A stretch of 64,000 bases of DNA from Streptomyces roseoviridis. GTDB taxonomy: Bacteria; Actinomycetota; Actinomycetes; Streptomycetales; Streptomycetaceae. This document shows, one piece after another, positions 16,479-25,311 of the stretch. The DNA lies in contig NZ_BAAAWU010000001.1 in assembly GCF_039535235.1 (NCBI RefSeq), positions 6,513,001 to 6,577,000 on the forward strand, written 5' to 3'. Positions within the stretch are counted from its first letter, which is position 1. Each line of letters starts with the position of its first letter. The notes below the pieces were generated by a model that saw only the letters and a program-made list of their open reading frames with translations, did not search any database and had not been told where the DNA came from. The position numbers and the translations under genes were made by a program.

Positions 16479-17006
16479 TCAGTCTCCGGTCGCGCCGTCG
16501 ATGCGCTCGCGCAGGAGGTCGGCGTGGCCGTTGTGCCGGGCGTACTCCTCGATCATGTGCAGGTAGATCCAGCGCAGGTTGTACGTCTGCCCCGAGCGGT
16601 GCTTCCCGGTGCCGACGTCGTCGAGGCCGCGTTCGGCGGCGTTGGCGAGGGCCCGGGCGATCTCGTCCTGCCAGGTGGCGTACGCCTCCTCCCACGTGTC
16701 CTCCTCGGTGGCATGGATGTCGCGGTCCATGTCCTCCTCGGTGCAGTAGATCCAGCCGGCGTCCTCGCCCGCGAGGGTCCGCCGGAACCAGCCGCGCTCG
16801 ACCTCGGCCATGTGCCGGACCAGGCCCAGCAGGTTGAGGTCGGACGGCGGCGCTGAGGCGGTGCGCAGCTGGGCGTCGTCGAGGCCCTCGCACTTCATGG
16901 CGAGGGTGGCCCGGTGGAAGTCGAGCCATTCCTCCAGGGCCGCGCGCTCGCCGGTGAGGGTGCCGGGGTCGGTGCGGGGGGTGGATGCGGTGCGTTCGGC
17001 AGTCAT
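16479..17006 (-). CDS. DinB / DUF664 family protein (possible mycothiol-dependent transferase)
   Basis: A 175-residue four-helix-bundle protein of the DinB-like DUF664 group. The segments DLNLLGLVRHMAEVERGWF and IYLHMIEEYARHNGHADLLRE carry three histidines placed to bind a metal. Actinobacterial members include mycothiol-dependent S-transferases and isomerases; the substrate here is unknown. ATG 17006 is used; an in-frame ATG at 17024 would add six residues, and neither has a good ribosome-binding site. It follows a TetR gene on the same strand by about 50 bp and may be co-transcribed with it. Confidence 0.85.
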   Translation of the reverse strand: MTAERTASTPRTDPGTLTGERAALEEWLDFHRATLAMKCEGLDDAQLRTASAPPSDLNLLGLVRHMAEVERGWFRRTLAGEDAGWIYCTEEDMDRDIHATEEDTWEEAYATWQDEIARALANAAERGLDDVGTGKHRSGQTYNLRWIYLHMIEEYARHNGHADLLRERIDGATGD

Positions 17007-17058
17007 GCCCGCATCGTCGCCCATGGTCGTCCCACGGGGCCAGTGGATTGACGGCGGT

Positions 17059-17667
17059 TCAGGCGTTCTGGCCGCCCAGCATCCCGCGCAGCAACTCGTC
17101 GAGGCCGGTGCGCAGTTCCGCGCGGCTCGGCACCGCGGTGTGGAAGGACCCGGCGGCGCAGGAGAACATCAGCCCCTCGCTCCAGGCGATCAGGGAGAGC
17201 GCGTGGCGCTCGGGCGCGGGCGAGCCGGCGGCGGCCATCATCGCGATCAGCGGGCCGTGGAAGACGGCTCCGGCGGAGTCGAAGAAGGCGCGCAGCTCGG
17301 GGCGGCGGGTGGCCTCCAGGGCCAGTTCGTAGCGGGAGACGAGCAGGGCCCGGTGGTCCGTCAGATAGCGGTGCAGGGCCAGGGCGAGCGCCTCCGCCAC
17401 GGCCTTCGGATCCGCGTCCGCGCCGGGCAGCTCGTGCGGCGCGAGGACGCCCGCCTCCCGCTCGACCTGGCGCCGGACCGCCGCCTCGAGGAGGGCCTGC
17501 CGGGTGCGGGCGTGGTTGGAGGTGGAGCCCTGGGGGAGTCCGGCCCGCTCGTCCACGGCGCGGTGGGTGAGCCCGCGCATGCCGCGCTCCACGAGCAGGT
17601 CGAGGGCCGCGTCGCCGATGAGCTCGGCGCGGGTGGGCGGGGCGTCGGGGGCCGGTGTCGCGGTCAT
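17059..17667 (-). CDS. TetR family transcriptional regulator
   Basis: A 202-residue repressor with an N-terminal helix-turn-helix (residues about 14-60, GLTHRAVDERAGLPQGSTSNH) and a helical ligand-binding domain with a C-terminal region typical of TetR_C. It is divergent from an FAD monooxygenase gene, and two matching palindromes lie in the 104-bp gap. A TAGATT hexamer at 17674-17679 on the minus strand ends 7 nt before the ATG, so the mRNA is probably leaderless. The first palindrome overlaps its -35 region, so autorepression is likely. Confidence 0.92.
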   Translation of the reverse strand: MTATPAPDAPPTRAELIGDAALDLLVERGMRGLTHRAVDERAGLPQGSTSNHARTRQALLEAAVRRQVEREAGVLAPHELPGADADPKAVAEALALALHRYLTDHRALLVSRYELALEATRRPELRAFFDSAGAVFHGPLIAMMAAAGSPAPERHALSLIAWSEGLMFSCAAGSFHTAVPSRAELRTGLDELLRGMLGGQNA

Positions 17668-17701
17668 GGGGCAAATCTAGCGACCCCCGGCTGTCCCGGG
17701 G

Positions 17702-17748
17702 ACTACGGCTGTAGTACCCTCGGCGCAAGAGGTCACTACACCCGTAGT
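17702..17748. promoter_or_regulatory. Twin palindromic operator between tetR-type gene and monooxygenase gene
   Basis: Two 14-bp sites of the form ACTAC-N4-GTAGT lie at 17702-17715 (centre GGCT) and 17735-17748 (centre ACCC). The centres are 33 bp apart, about three helical turns, so two repressor dimers would bind the same face. The sites cover the regions where both divergent promoters should lie. Binding by the adjacent TetR protein is inferred. Confidence 0.75.
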
Positions 17749-17771
17749 TCTCCGTCGCCCCAGGGGGAGTC

Positions 17772-18959
17772 ATGGAACAGCACCGTGCCGTCGTCGTAGG
17801 AGCGGGCATCGGCGGCCTCACCGCCGCCGTCGCCCTGCGGCAGCGCGGCTGGGACGTCACCGTCCTCGAACGCGCCCCCGGCCTCGCGCCCGTCGGCGCC
17901 GGGATCGCCCTCGCCCCCAACGCCCTGCGCGCCCTCGACGTCATCGGCCTCGGCGACCCGGTCCGGGACCTCGCCGCCTGGCAGGGCGACGGCGGCGTGC
18001 GCCGCCCCGACGGCCGCTGGCTCTGCCGCACCGACGCCCGGGCCGCCGCAGCCCGTTTCGGCGGCCCGCTCGTCCTGCTGCACCGCGCCACCCTGGTCGA
18101 CCTCCTCACCTCGGCCCTGCCCGCCACCGCCGTGCGCACCGCGAGCCCGGCCGGCCTCGACGACCCCGGCGACGCCCGCCGTCCCGCCCGCGTGTCCACC
18201 CCCGACGGCACCGTCGAGGCCGAACTCGTCGTCGCCGCCGACGGCCTCCGCTCCGCCGTCCGCACCGCCCTCTTCCCCCGCCACCCCGGCCCCCGCTACT
18301 CCGGCTTCACCACCTGGCGGACCGTCATCCCCGCCCCCGAGCGGCCCTTCGCCCCGCACGAGACCTGGGGCCCCGCCCGTCTCTGGGGCAGCCAGCCGCT
18401 CAAGGACGGCCGCGTCTACGCGTACGCCATGGCGGCGGCCCCCGCCGGGGCCCGCGCCGCCGACGGCGAGAAGGCCGAACTCGCGCGTCTCTTCGGCGGC
18501 TGGCACCACCCCGTGCCCGCGATCCTGGCGGCCGCCGACGAGACGGGCATCCTCCGGCACGACGTCCACCACCTCATCGACCCGCTGCCCGCCTTCCACC
18601 ACGGCCGCGTCGCCCTCGTCGGCGACGCCGCCCACGCCATGCAGCCCACCCTGGGCCAGGGCGGCAACCAGGCCGTCGAGGACGCGATCGTCCTCGCCCA
18701 CCACACCGGCCACGGCCTGCCCGTCCCGGCCGCCCTCGCCGCGTACACCGCCGACCGGCTGCCCCGCACCACCGCCCTGGTCCGCAAGGCCGCCCGCACC
18801 GGCCGCCTCGCGCTGCTGTCCGCCCGCCCCGCCGTCGCCCTGCGCGACACCGCCCTGAGCGCCGCCTCCCGCTTCGGTCCCGGACTGATCCTGCGTGGCT
18901 TCGAGGGCATCGCCGACTGGTGCCCCCCGGCCGCCGCCGAACCGCGCCGCGTAAGCTGA
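17772..18959 (+). CDS. FAD-dependent monooxygenase
   Basis: A 395-residue flavoprotein of the PHBH/salicylate hydroxylase class. The N-terminal GAGIGGL at 10-16 is the FAD-binding Rossmann motif, and the GDAAHAMQPTLGQGG segment at about 284-298 is the second FAD motif. The middle contains the DG segment (VVAADGLRSAVR). Such enzymes hydroxylate aromatic or polyketide substrates with NAD(P)H and oxygen. Its promoter region holds the twin TetR operator, so it is probably induced by its substrate or a related compound. A GGGGGAG site precedes ATG 17772. Confidence 0.92.
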   Translation: MEQHRAVVVGAGIGGLTAAVALRQRGWDVTVLERAPGLAPVGAGIALAPNALRALDVIGLGDPVRDLAAWQGDGGVRRPDGRWLCRTDARAAAARFGGPLVLLHRATLVDLLTSALPATAVRTASPAGLDDPGDARRPARVSTPDGTVEAELVVAADGLRSAVRTALFPRHPGPRYSGFTTWRTVIPAPERPFAPHETWGPARLWGSQPLKDGRVYAYAMAAAPAGARAADGEKAELARLFGGWHHPVPAILAAADETGILRHDVHHLIDPLPAFHHGRVALVGDAAHAMQPTLGQGGNQAVEDAIVLAHHTGHGLPVPAALAAYTADRLPRTTALVRKAARTGRLALLSARPAVALRDTALSAASRFGPGLILRGFEGIADWCPPAAAEPRRVS

Positions 18960-19014
18960 CCGGCGCGAACGGCCCCACCGCCGGGGTCGGGGAACGACGG
19001 CAAGGGAGACCGAA

Positions 19015-19920
19015 GTGAAGGTCGGCTGCATCGGACTCGGCGACATCGCCCGCAAGGCGTACCTCCCGGTCCTGTCCACCCTTCCCGGGATCGAGCTCCA
19101 CCTCCAGACCCGCACCCCCGCGACCCTCGACCTGGTCGGCGACAGCCTCCACGTGCCCGCCGCGCGCCGGCACCGCGACCTCGACTCGCTGCTCGCCGCC
19201 GGACTCGACGCCGCCTTCGTGCACGCCCCGACCCAGGTGCACCCCGAGATCACCACCCGCCTCCTGGAGGCCGGGGTCCCCACCTACGTCGACAAGCCGC
19301 TCGCCTACGAGTACGCCGAGTCCGAGCGGCTGGTCGAACTCGCCGAGAAGCGCGCGGTCGGCCTCGCCGTCGGCTTCAACCGCCGGCTCGCCCCCGCCTA
19401 CGCCCAGTGCCTCGACCACCCGCGCGAGCTGATCCTCATGCAGAAGAACCGCGTCGGGCTGCCCGAGGACCCGCGCACCTTCGTCCTCGACGACTTCATC
19501 CACGTCGTCGACACCCTGCGCTTCCTGCTCCCCGGCGACGTCGAGCACACCGACGTACGGGCCAGGGTCCGCGACGGGCTGCTGCACCACGTCGTGCTCC
19601 AGCTGTCCGGCGACGGCTTCACCGCCCTCGGCGTGATGAACCGCCGAGGCGGCTCCACCGAGGAGATCCTGGAGGTCTCCGGGCAGGACACCAAGCGCCA
19701 GGTCCTCAACCTCGCCGAGATCGTCGACCACAAGGGCCAGCCGACCGTGCGCCGCCGCGGCGACTGGGTGCCGGTGGCCCGCCAGCGCGGCATCGAGCAG
19801 GCCGTGATTGCCTTCCTCGAAGCCGTACGCGAGGGGCGGCCGCTCAGCGCCCGCGACGCGCTCGTGACCCACGAGCTGTGCGAACGCGTGGTGCGCGAGG
19901 CGCTCGCCCAGGCCGCCTGA
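19015..19920 (+). CDS. Gfo/Idh/MocA family oxidoreductase
   Basis: A 301-residue NAD(P)-dependent oxidoreductase. VGCIGLGDIA at residues 2-11 is the dinucleotide-binding turn, VDKPLAYE carries the catalytic Lys of the EKP/DKP motif, and the C-terminal half forms the expected beta-sheet domain (DDFIHVVDTLRFL). It is shorter than sugar-oxidising members (about 340-390), so its substrate is uncertain. GTG 19015 follows an AGGGAGA site. It is on the same strand as the monooxygenase with 55 bp between and may be co-transcribed. Short tandem repeats begin immediately after the stop codon. Confidence 0.88.
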   Translation: MKVGCIGLGDIARKAYLPVLSTLPGIELHLQTRTPATLDLVGDSLHVPAARRHRDLDSLLAAGLDAAFVHAPTQVHPEITTRLLEAGVPTYVDKPLAYEYAESERLVELAEKRAVGLAVGFNRRLAPAYAQCLDHPRELILMQKNRVGLPEDPRTFVLDDFIHVVDTLRFLLPGDVEHTDVRARVRDGLLHHVVLQLSGDGFTALGVMNRRGGSTEEILEVSGQDTKRQVLNLAEIVDHKGQPTVRRRGDWVPVARQRGIEQAVIAFLEAVREGRPLSARDALVTHELCERVVREALAQAA

Positions 19921-20050
19921 CCCCGCCGGCCGCCGCCCGGGCCTCAGGTCGCCTGGCCCCGCTGGCCGCTGCCCGGGCCTCAGGTCGCCTGGCCCCGCCG
20001 GCCGCCGCCCGGCCCCCGCGTCGCCACCGGCCCCCGCGTCGCCACCGGCC
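19921..20050. repeat. 36-bp and 18-bp tandem repeats
   Basis: Two near-identical 36-bp units (19921-19956 and 19957-19992) and a partial third are followed by two copies of an 18-bp unit (CCCCCGCGTCGCCACCGG). They fill the convergent gap between the Gfo/Idh/MocA gene and the lnt gene and begin directly at the stop codon. Confidence 0.85.
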
Positions 20051-20144
20051 CCCGTGCCCCCGTGCCCCCGCGATGCCACCGGCCCCCGCGCCGCCGCGCC
20101 GCCGGCTCCGGCGCCGCCGGCTCCTGCGGTACGGCGCCCGCGGC

Positions 20145-21824
20145 TCAGCGCCTCCTGAGCCGTCCCGCGGCCTCGACCGCGCACAGCACGACGATGACGG
20201 CGACGGCCCCCTGGACCGCCCAGTCGCCGAGACGGACGTACGGGGTGGGAGCCGCGCCTGCGAGCGGCAGGTCCAGGACGGCGGCGCCGCCGGTCCCGGT
20301 GCCCAGGGCGGCGCCGACGGGCCGCCCGTCCGGGCCGTACCCGGCGCTGATCCCGGTCAGCGTCGTGTGCACCACCGGCCGCCCCGACTCCGCGGCCCGC
20401 AGGGCCGCGAGCGAGGCGTGTTGGGCCGGAGCCCAGCTGTCCTGGAAGGTGGAGGTGGCCGACTGCGCCACCACCACGTCGGCACCGTCCCGGGCCAGAC
20501 GCCGGGTCATGTCGGGGAAGGCCGACTCGAAGCAGACCAGCGGCCCCACCCGAAGTCCCGCGCCCCCGCCGCCGTCCTGCGGCGGAAGCGTCATCACGAC
20601 CGGTGCGGTGCCCCGCCGTCGGTCCTCGCCGGCCGCCTTGCCGACCGAGGTCACCCAGCCGAGCACGGCCCGCGCCGGGACGTACTCGCCGAACGGCACG
20701 AGGCGCATCTTGTCGTAGCGGTCCCCGGTCGGCCCGTCCGGGCCGACGAGCACGGCGCTCTTGAAGATGCCGGGGCGGTCCGAGCGGCGCGCGTCCACGT
20801 TCACCAGCACCGGCGCGTCCACGAAGCGCGAGAGCGCCGCGAGCCGGGCGGCCAGATCGGGCCGCGCGCCCAGATCCGCTCCCACGCTGCTCTCGCCCCA
20901 GACCACCAGGTCGAGCCGCTGCCCGGCGAGCGTCCTGGTCAGCTCCTCGCCCCGGTCGAAGCGCCGTTCGGCGCCGCCCGGCGGGCCGAGGACACCCGGC
21001 TGGACCACCGCGACCCGTACGCTGCCGGTGGTGCGCGGCGGTGTGGTGCCCCACCAGGTGAGCCCCAGGACCAGGGCGCACCCGACGAGACCCACCAGCG
21101 CGGTCCTGCGCACCGGCGCCACGGCCAGGAGCAGCGCGACGGCCGTGTTCACCGCCACCACCAGCAGGCTCACCAGCCAGACGCCGCCCACCGACGCGAG
21201 CCGCAGCGCGGGCGGCACCTGCCACTGGCTCGCCCCGAGCAGACCCCACGGGCCGCCGAGGCCCTCCCAGGAGCGGACCAGTTCGATCAGCAGCCAGCCG
21301 GAGGGCACCACCAGCAGCGCCGCGGCGGCCCGGCGGGGGGACGGCGAGCCGCCGAGGAGACCGTGCACGATCCTTCCCCACGGCAGCCACAGCAGCCCGA
21401 GCAGCGCGGCGAGCAGGAGCAGGAAGACGTGGAGGCTCGGCAGCAGCCAGTGATGCACCGCCAGCATGAAACCGATGCCCCCGCACCAGCCGTCCAGACC
21501 GGCCCGGCGCGCGCTCGGCGCCGTACGGATCAGGAGCAGCCAGGGGACGAGGGCCAGATATGCCCACCACCACAGGCCGGGGGCGGGGAAGGCGAGCGCG
21601 GGCAGGGCACCGAGGGCGACGGCGAGCGCCGAACGGCCGGGGCCCGGCAGCCGTGACCGCAGGGGAGGGGCGGCGGCGCCCGGCGCGGCACCGGTGCCGC
21701 GGCCCGCGCCCCCGCCGGTGCGGGGGCCGGCCGGTGCGCCGTGGCTGGTGCCGGTTCCCCGCCCGGCCGCTCCCGGCCCGGCCGCTCCCGGCCCGGCCCG
21801 GTGCCGGGCGAACGGAGTCCGCAT
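20145..21824 (-). CDS. lnt: Apolipoprotein N-acyltransferase
   Basis: A 559-residue membrane enzyme that N-acylates the lipidated Cys of lipoproteins. Residues 1-60 are a Gly/Ala/Pro-rich extension. Residues 65-260 contain the transmembrane helices, and residues 268-520 the nitrilase domain. The catalytic triad is visible as Glu311 (WGESSVG), Lys372 (YDKMRLVPFGEYVP) and Cys431 (LVCFESAFP). A last helix lies near 530-550. ATG 21824 is preferred because GGGAGG sits just upstream; an in-frame start at 21890 also exists. It fits the several lipoproteins in this window. No polyprenol-mannose synthase domain is fused to it. Confidence 0.95.
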   Translation of the reverse strand: MRTPFARHRAGPGAAGPGAAGRGTGTSHGAPAGPRTGGGAGRGTGAAPGAAAPPLRSRLPGPGRSALAVALGALPALAFPAPGLWWWAYLALVPWLLLIRTAPSARRAGLDGWCGGIGFMLAVHHWLLPSLHVFLLLLAALLGLLWLPWGRIVHGLLGGSPSPRRAAAALLVVPSGWLLIELVRSWEGLGGPWGLLGASQWQVPPALRLASVGGVWLVSLLVVAVNTAVALLLAVAPVRRTALVGLVGCALVLGLTWWGTTPPRTTGSVRVAVVQPGVLGPPGGAERRFDRGEELTRTLAGQRLDLVVWGESSVGADLGARPDLAARLAALSRFVDAPVLVNVDARRSDRPGIFKSAVLVGPDGPTGDRYDKMRLVPFGEYVPARAVLGWVTSVGKAAGEDRRRGTAPVVMTLPPQDGGGGAGLRVGPLVCFESAFPDMTRRLARDGADVVVAQSATSTFQDSWAPAQHASLAALRAAESGRPVVHTTLTGISAGYGPDGRPVGAALGTGTGGAAVLDLPLAGAAPTPYVRLGDWAVQGAVAVIVVLCAVEAAGRLRRR

Positions 21825-21944
21825 GTGCTGCCTCCCGGTGTCGCCTCCAGTGTGCGCGCGACCGGTGCCGCGGGCGGCGCGACAGGCCACAGGGATGCCG
21901 TGCCGCTCCTCCGGTCCTCTCTCCCCTTCCCGGCCGGCGGGCTC

Positions 21945-22382
21945 TCAGCCCCGGCGCCACTTCTCCTCGACCACCACCGAGGTCAGCAGCCAGCCGTCGT
22001 CCGTACGGCGCAGCGTGAAGGCGTAACGCCCGCCGCAGACGAAGTCCTCGCCCGACGCGTACCGCATCGGGTTCACGTAGTCGGCGCGCACGGTCGCCTC
22101 GTCGCCGGGAGAGCCCCCGAGGTCCTGGACGGCGACCCGCCGGTTGACGATGAGGTGCTGGCGCACGGGAAAGAGCCGCATCGTCCCGGCGAGCCAGTCG
22201 GCGACCTCGGACACGGGGCCCTCGACGCCGCCCGCACCGCGGTAGTCGGCGCGCCCGTCCGGCGTGAACAGCGCGCGGTACGCGGTCCAGTCGGAGTCGT
22301 CCACGGCCACGGCGTAGCCGGTGATCACGTCGTCGACGGCGAGCCGGTCCATCACGTTCGCGAGGTCCACGCGCTGTGTCAT
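21945..22382 (-). CDS. SnoaL-like / nuclear transport factor 2-like protein
   Basis: A 145-residue protein with the cone-shaped SnoaL-like fold pattern: an N-terminal helix (LANVMDRLAVDDVITGYAVA), DWTAYRALFTPDGRADYRG, and C-terminal strands YAFTLRRTDDGWLLTSVVVEEKW. Members are polyketide cyclases, dehydratases or binding proteins; His/Asp residues line the pocket, but the substrate is unknown. It lies on the same strand as uppP upstream (gap about 80 bp) and lnt downstream. Confidence 0.85.
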   Translation of the reverse strand: MTQRVDLANVMDRLAVDDVITGYAVAVDDSDWTAYRALFTPDGRADYRGAGGVEGPVSEVADWLAGTMRLFPVRQHLIVNRRVAVQDLGGSPGDEATVRADYVNPMRYASGEDFVCGGRYAFTLRRTDDGWLLTSVVVEEKWRRG

Positions 22383-22465
22383 CGGCTCAGTCTCGGGCAG
22401 CGGGGGAGCGGCGCCAAGGGGTGTGCGCGGTCCGCCGCCCGGGATCGCGCCGGGCGGCGGGGGCG

Positions 22466-23341
22466 TCAGCCGGCCGACTCGCCCGCGTGGGGGCTGAGGA
22501 CGTCCGTGCCGACCAGAACGAACAGGACGATGCCGAGGATGATCCGGTAGATCACGAACGGCATGAAGGACTTGGTGGTGATGAACTTCATGAACCAGGC
22601 GATGACCGCGTAACCCACGCCGAAGGCGATGACGGTGGCGAAGATCGTCGGTCCCCAGGAGACGTGGCCGCCCTCGCCCGCGTCCTTCAGCTCGAACACG
22701 CCGGAGGCGAGCACGGCCGGGATGGCGAGCAGGAAGGAGTAACGGGCCGCGGCCTCACGGGTGTAGCCCATGAGCAGACCGCCGGAGATGGTGGCGCCGG
22801 AGCGGGAGACGCCGGGGATCAGGGCCATCGCCTGGCAGACGCCGAAGATCAGGCCGTCGCGCACGCCGAGCTCCTTGAGCGTCTTGCGCTCGCGGATGGC
22901 GCGGTGCCGGCCGCCGATCTCGTCGCGGGCGGCGAGCCGGTCGGCGATCCCGAGCACGATGCCCATGACGATCAGCGTGGTGGCGATCAGCCGCAGGTCG
23001 CGGAACGGGCCCTCGATCTGGTCCTTGAGCGTGACGCCGAGGACACCGATCGGGATCGAGCCGACGATGACCAGCCAGCCCATCTGGGCGTCGTGGTCCG
23101 AGCGCATCGCCTTGTCGGACAGCGAGCGGAACCAGGCGGAGAGGATCCGCGCGATGTCCTTGCGGAAGTAGATGAGGACGGCCGTCTCGGTGCCGATCTG
23201 GGTGATGGCCGTGAAGGCGGCACCCGGGTCGTGCCAGCCGGCGAACGCGGCGGTGAGCCGCAGATGCGCGCTGGAGGAGATGGGAAGGAACTCCGTCAGC
23301 CCCTGGACGAGTCCGAGGATGAATGATTCGAACCAACTCAT
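22466..23341 (-). CDS. uppP: Undecaprenyl-diphosphate phosphatase
   Basis: A 291-residue multipass membrane enzyme that dephosphorylates undecaprenyl diphosphate so the lipid carrier of peptidoglycan synthesis is recycled; it gives low-level bacitracin resistance. The two catalytic motifs are present: GLTEFLPISSSAHL at residues 14-27 with Glu17, and PGVSRSGATI with Arg near 175. About eight membrane helices are seen. The length is normal for BacA/UppP. ATG 23341 is used. Confidence 0.95.
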   Translation of the reverse strand: MSWFESFILGLVQGLTEFLPISSSAHLRLTAAFAGWHDPGAAFTAITQIGTETAVLIYFRKDIARILSAWFRSLSDKAMRSDHDAQMGWLVIVGSIPIGVLGVTLKDQIEGPFRDLRLIATTLIVMGIVLGIADRLAARDEIGGRHRAIRERKTLKELGVRDGLIFGVCQAMALIPGVSRSGATISGGLLMGYTREAAARYSFLLAIPAVLASGVFELKDAGEGGHVSWGPTIFATVIAFGVGYAVIAWFMKFITTKSFMPFVIYRIILGIVLFVLVGTDVLSPHAGESAG

Positions 23342-23449
23342 GGAGCCAGGGCCGTCCCGTATGTACGTCTGCGGTCAGAGGTCGGTGCGCAGCGTACCGT
23401 CCCGAAGTGACGTGACCGTTCCCAGGGCTCGGGCCCGGCGCCCGGAGGG

Positions 23450-23911
23450 TCAGTCCTCCACCGGCCCCGTGGCCGTCCAGCCCGGCGACCGCACATGCGC
23501 CGTCAGGCTCGCCCGGTCCGCCTCCTCGCCGCAGCTCGCGCAGACCACGCGCGGGCTGAGCACCGCGCCGCAGGCGTGCTCCAGGACCACCGGCCGGTCC
23601 TCGGCATGGAGATGGCGGTCGCCCCAGGCCATCAGGGTCATGAGGACGGGCCCGAGCTCCCGGCCGGCCGGCGTCGCCCGGTACTCGTAGCGCGGAGGGC
23701 GCTCGCTGTACGCCGCCTTCTCCAGGATCCCCGCCTCGACCAGGCGCTTGAGGCGGGCGGTGAGGATGTCGCGCGGCGCGCCCGTGTTGCGGGCGATCCG
23801 GTCGAAGCGGTGGACGCCGAGGAAGACCTCGCGCAGGACGAGGAGGGAGTACTTCTCGCCGACCAGCGCGAGCGTGTCGGCGATCGAGCAGGGGCGGGGG
23901 GCGGCCTTCAT
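23450..23911 (-). CDS. HxlR family transcriptional regulator
   Basis: A 153-residue winged-helix regulator. CSIADTLALVGEKYSLLVLRE starts the HxlR domain, and LTARLKRLVEAGILEK plus YRATPAGRELGPVLMTLMAWG complete it (to about residue 100). The C-terminus adds cysteines (HACGAVLSPRVVCASCGEE) that could bind zinc or sense redox state. It is divergent from the thiolase gene, with a palindrome in the gap, and probably controls it. Confidence 0.92.
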   Translation of the reverse strand: MKAAPRPCSIADTLALVGEKYSLLVLREVFLGVHRFDRIARNTGAPRDILTARLKRLVEAGILEKAAYSERPPRYEYRATPAGRELGPVLMTLMAWGDRHLHAEDRPVVLEHACGAVLSPRVVCASCGEEADRASLTAHVRSPGWTATGPVED

Positions 23912-23948
23912 GGCCCCAGCCTAAGGCAGCCGACGGAAGGAGGGTTTG

Positions 23949-23970
23949 ATAATCCAACTCACTGGGTTAT
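23949..23970. promoter_or_regulatory. Candidate HxlR operator
   Basis: A 22-bp imperfect palindrome with half-sites ATAATCCA and TGGGTTAT around a 6-nt centre, located 37 bp from the regulator start and 66 bp from the thiolase start. One mismatch occurs per arm. Its A/T-rich arms stand out from the surrounding G/C-rich DNA. A TATGTT hexamer overlapping its right edge could be the -10 box of the thiolase promoter. Confidence 0.65.
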
Positions 23971-24036
23971 GTTACCGGTGAGTGAGGATCCAGTTTTCCA
24001 ACCCACCGAGTCCGCCGACCATTCGGGAGCCGTCTC

Positions 24037-25206
24037 ATGCGTGACGCCGTCATCGTCGAAGCCGTCCGTACGCCGATGGGCAAGGGCAAGCCCGGCGGGG
24101 CCCTCTCCGCCGTCCACCCCGTCGCCCTGCTCTCGCACACCCTGCGCGCCCTGATCGACCGCACCGGCATCGACCCCGCCCTCGTCGACGACGTCATCGG
24201 CGGCACGGTCGACCAGGTCGGCGAACAGGCCATGAACACCACCCGCTACGCCTGGCTCGGAGCCGGCCTGCCCGAGACCGTGCCCGCCACCACCGTCGAC
24301 CGCCAGTGCGGCTCCTCCCAGCAGGCCGTGCACTTCGCCGCGCAGGGCGTGCTGTCCGGTGCGTACGACATCGCCGTCGCCTGCGGCGTCGAGTCCATGA
24401 GCCGCGTCCCGATGTGGTCCAACGTGCCGCCCGGCGCCGACCCCTTCGGCCCCGGCGTCGCAGAGCGCTACCCGGAGGGCCTGGTGCCGCAGGGCATCAG
24501 CGCCGAACTGATCGCCGCCAAGTGGTCCATCGGCCGGACCGCCATGGACGAGTTCGCCGCGGCCTCGCACGACAAGGCCGCGCGCAGCTGGGAGACCGGA
24601 CTCTTCGACGACCAGGTCGTCCCGTACGGGACCGTCCGCCGCGACGAGTCGGTGCGCCCCGCCACCACCCCCGAGGTCCTCGCCGGCCTCCGGCCCGCCT
24701 TCCAGGACCCGGCCTTCTCCGAACGCTTCCCGCAGATCGACTGGTCGGTCACCGCGGGCAACAGCAGCCCGATCAACGACGGGGCCTCCGCCGTCCTCGT
24801 CATGGCCGCCGACACCGCCCGGGCCCTCGGCCTGCGCCCGCTCGCCCGCCTGCACTCCTTCGCCGTGACCGGCTCCGACCCGCTCCTCATGCTCACGGGC
24901 GTCATCCCCGCCACCGAGAAGGTGCTGCGCCGCGCGGGCCTCGGCCTCGACGACATCGACCTCTTCGAGATCAACGAGGCCTTCGCGAGCGTCGTCCTCG
25001 CCTGGCAGCAGGAGACCGGCGCCGACCCTTCCAAGGTCAACGTCCACGGCGGCGCGATCGCCCTCGGCCACCCCCTGGGCGCGAGCGGCACCCGCCTGAC
25101 GACGACCCTGGTGCACGCGCTGCGCGCCCGGGGCGGGCGCTATGGCCTGCAGGCCATGTGCGAGGCCGGCGGGCTCGCCAACGCGATGATCGTCGAAGCC
25201 ATGTGA
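24037..25206 (+). CDS. Thiolase family protein (acetyl-CoA C-acyltransferase)
   Basis: A 389-residue degradative-type thiolase. The acyl-accepting Cys91 is in VDRQCGSSQQAV, His345 in GGAIALGHPLGASG and the second Cys375 in MCEAGG, so the active site is complete. It cleaves 3-oxoacyl-CoA or condenses acetyl-CoA, acting in fatty-acid or aromatic-compound degradation. No other beta-oxidation gene is adjacent; regulation by the divergent HxlR protein suggests a dedicated inducible pathway. The length is normal for the family. Confidence 0.94.
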   Translation: MRDAVIVEAVRTPMGKGKPGGALSAVHPVALLSHTLRALIDRTGIDPALVDDVIGGTVDQVGEQAMNTTRYAWLGAGLPETVPATTVDRQCGSSQQAVHFAAQGVLSGAYDIAVACGVESMSRVPMWSNVPPGADPFGPGVAERYPEGLVPQGISAELIAAKWSIGRTAMDEFAAASHDKAARSWETGLFDDQVVPYGTVRRDESVRPATTPEVLAGLRPAFQDPAFSERFPQIDWSVTAGNSSPINDGASAVLVMAADTARALGLRPLARLHSFAVTGSDPLLMLTGVIPATEKVLRRAGLGLDDIDLFEINEAFASVVLAWQQETGADPSKVNVHGGAIALGHPLGASGTRLTTTLVHALRARGGRYGLQAMCEAGGLANAMIVEAM

Positions 25207-25311
25207 GAGCGGGCGGGGGACCGCGCCTGGGCGGGGGCCGGCCTCGGGAGGGGCCGGACGCGGGCGGCGGACGCGTGGGGACCGCGGGGCTCGGCTCTCA
25301 CGAGCGGCAGC

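Noticed and set aside
18574..21960. A 1128-codon minus-strand open frame across the monooxygenase, Gfo and lnt regions
   Set aside because: It is antisense or out of frame to well-supported genes; the Gly/Arg/Ala-rich translation has no domain.
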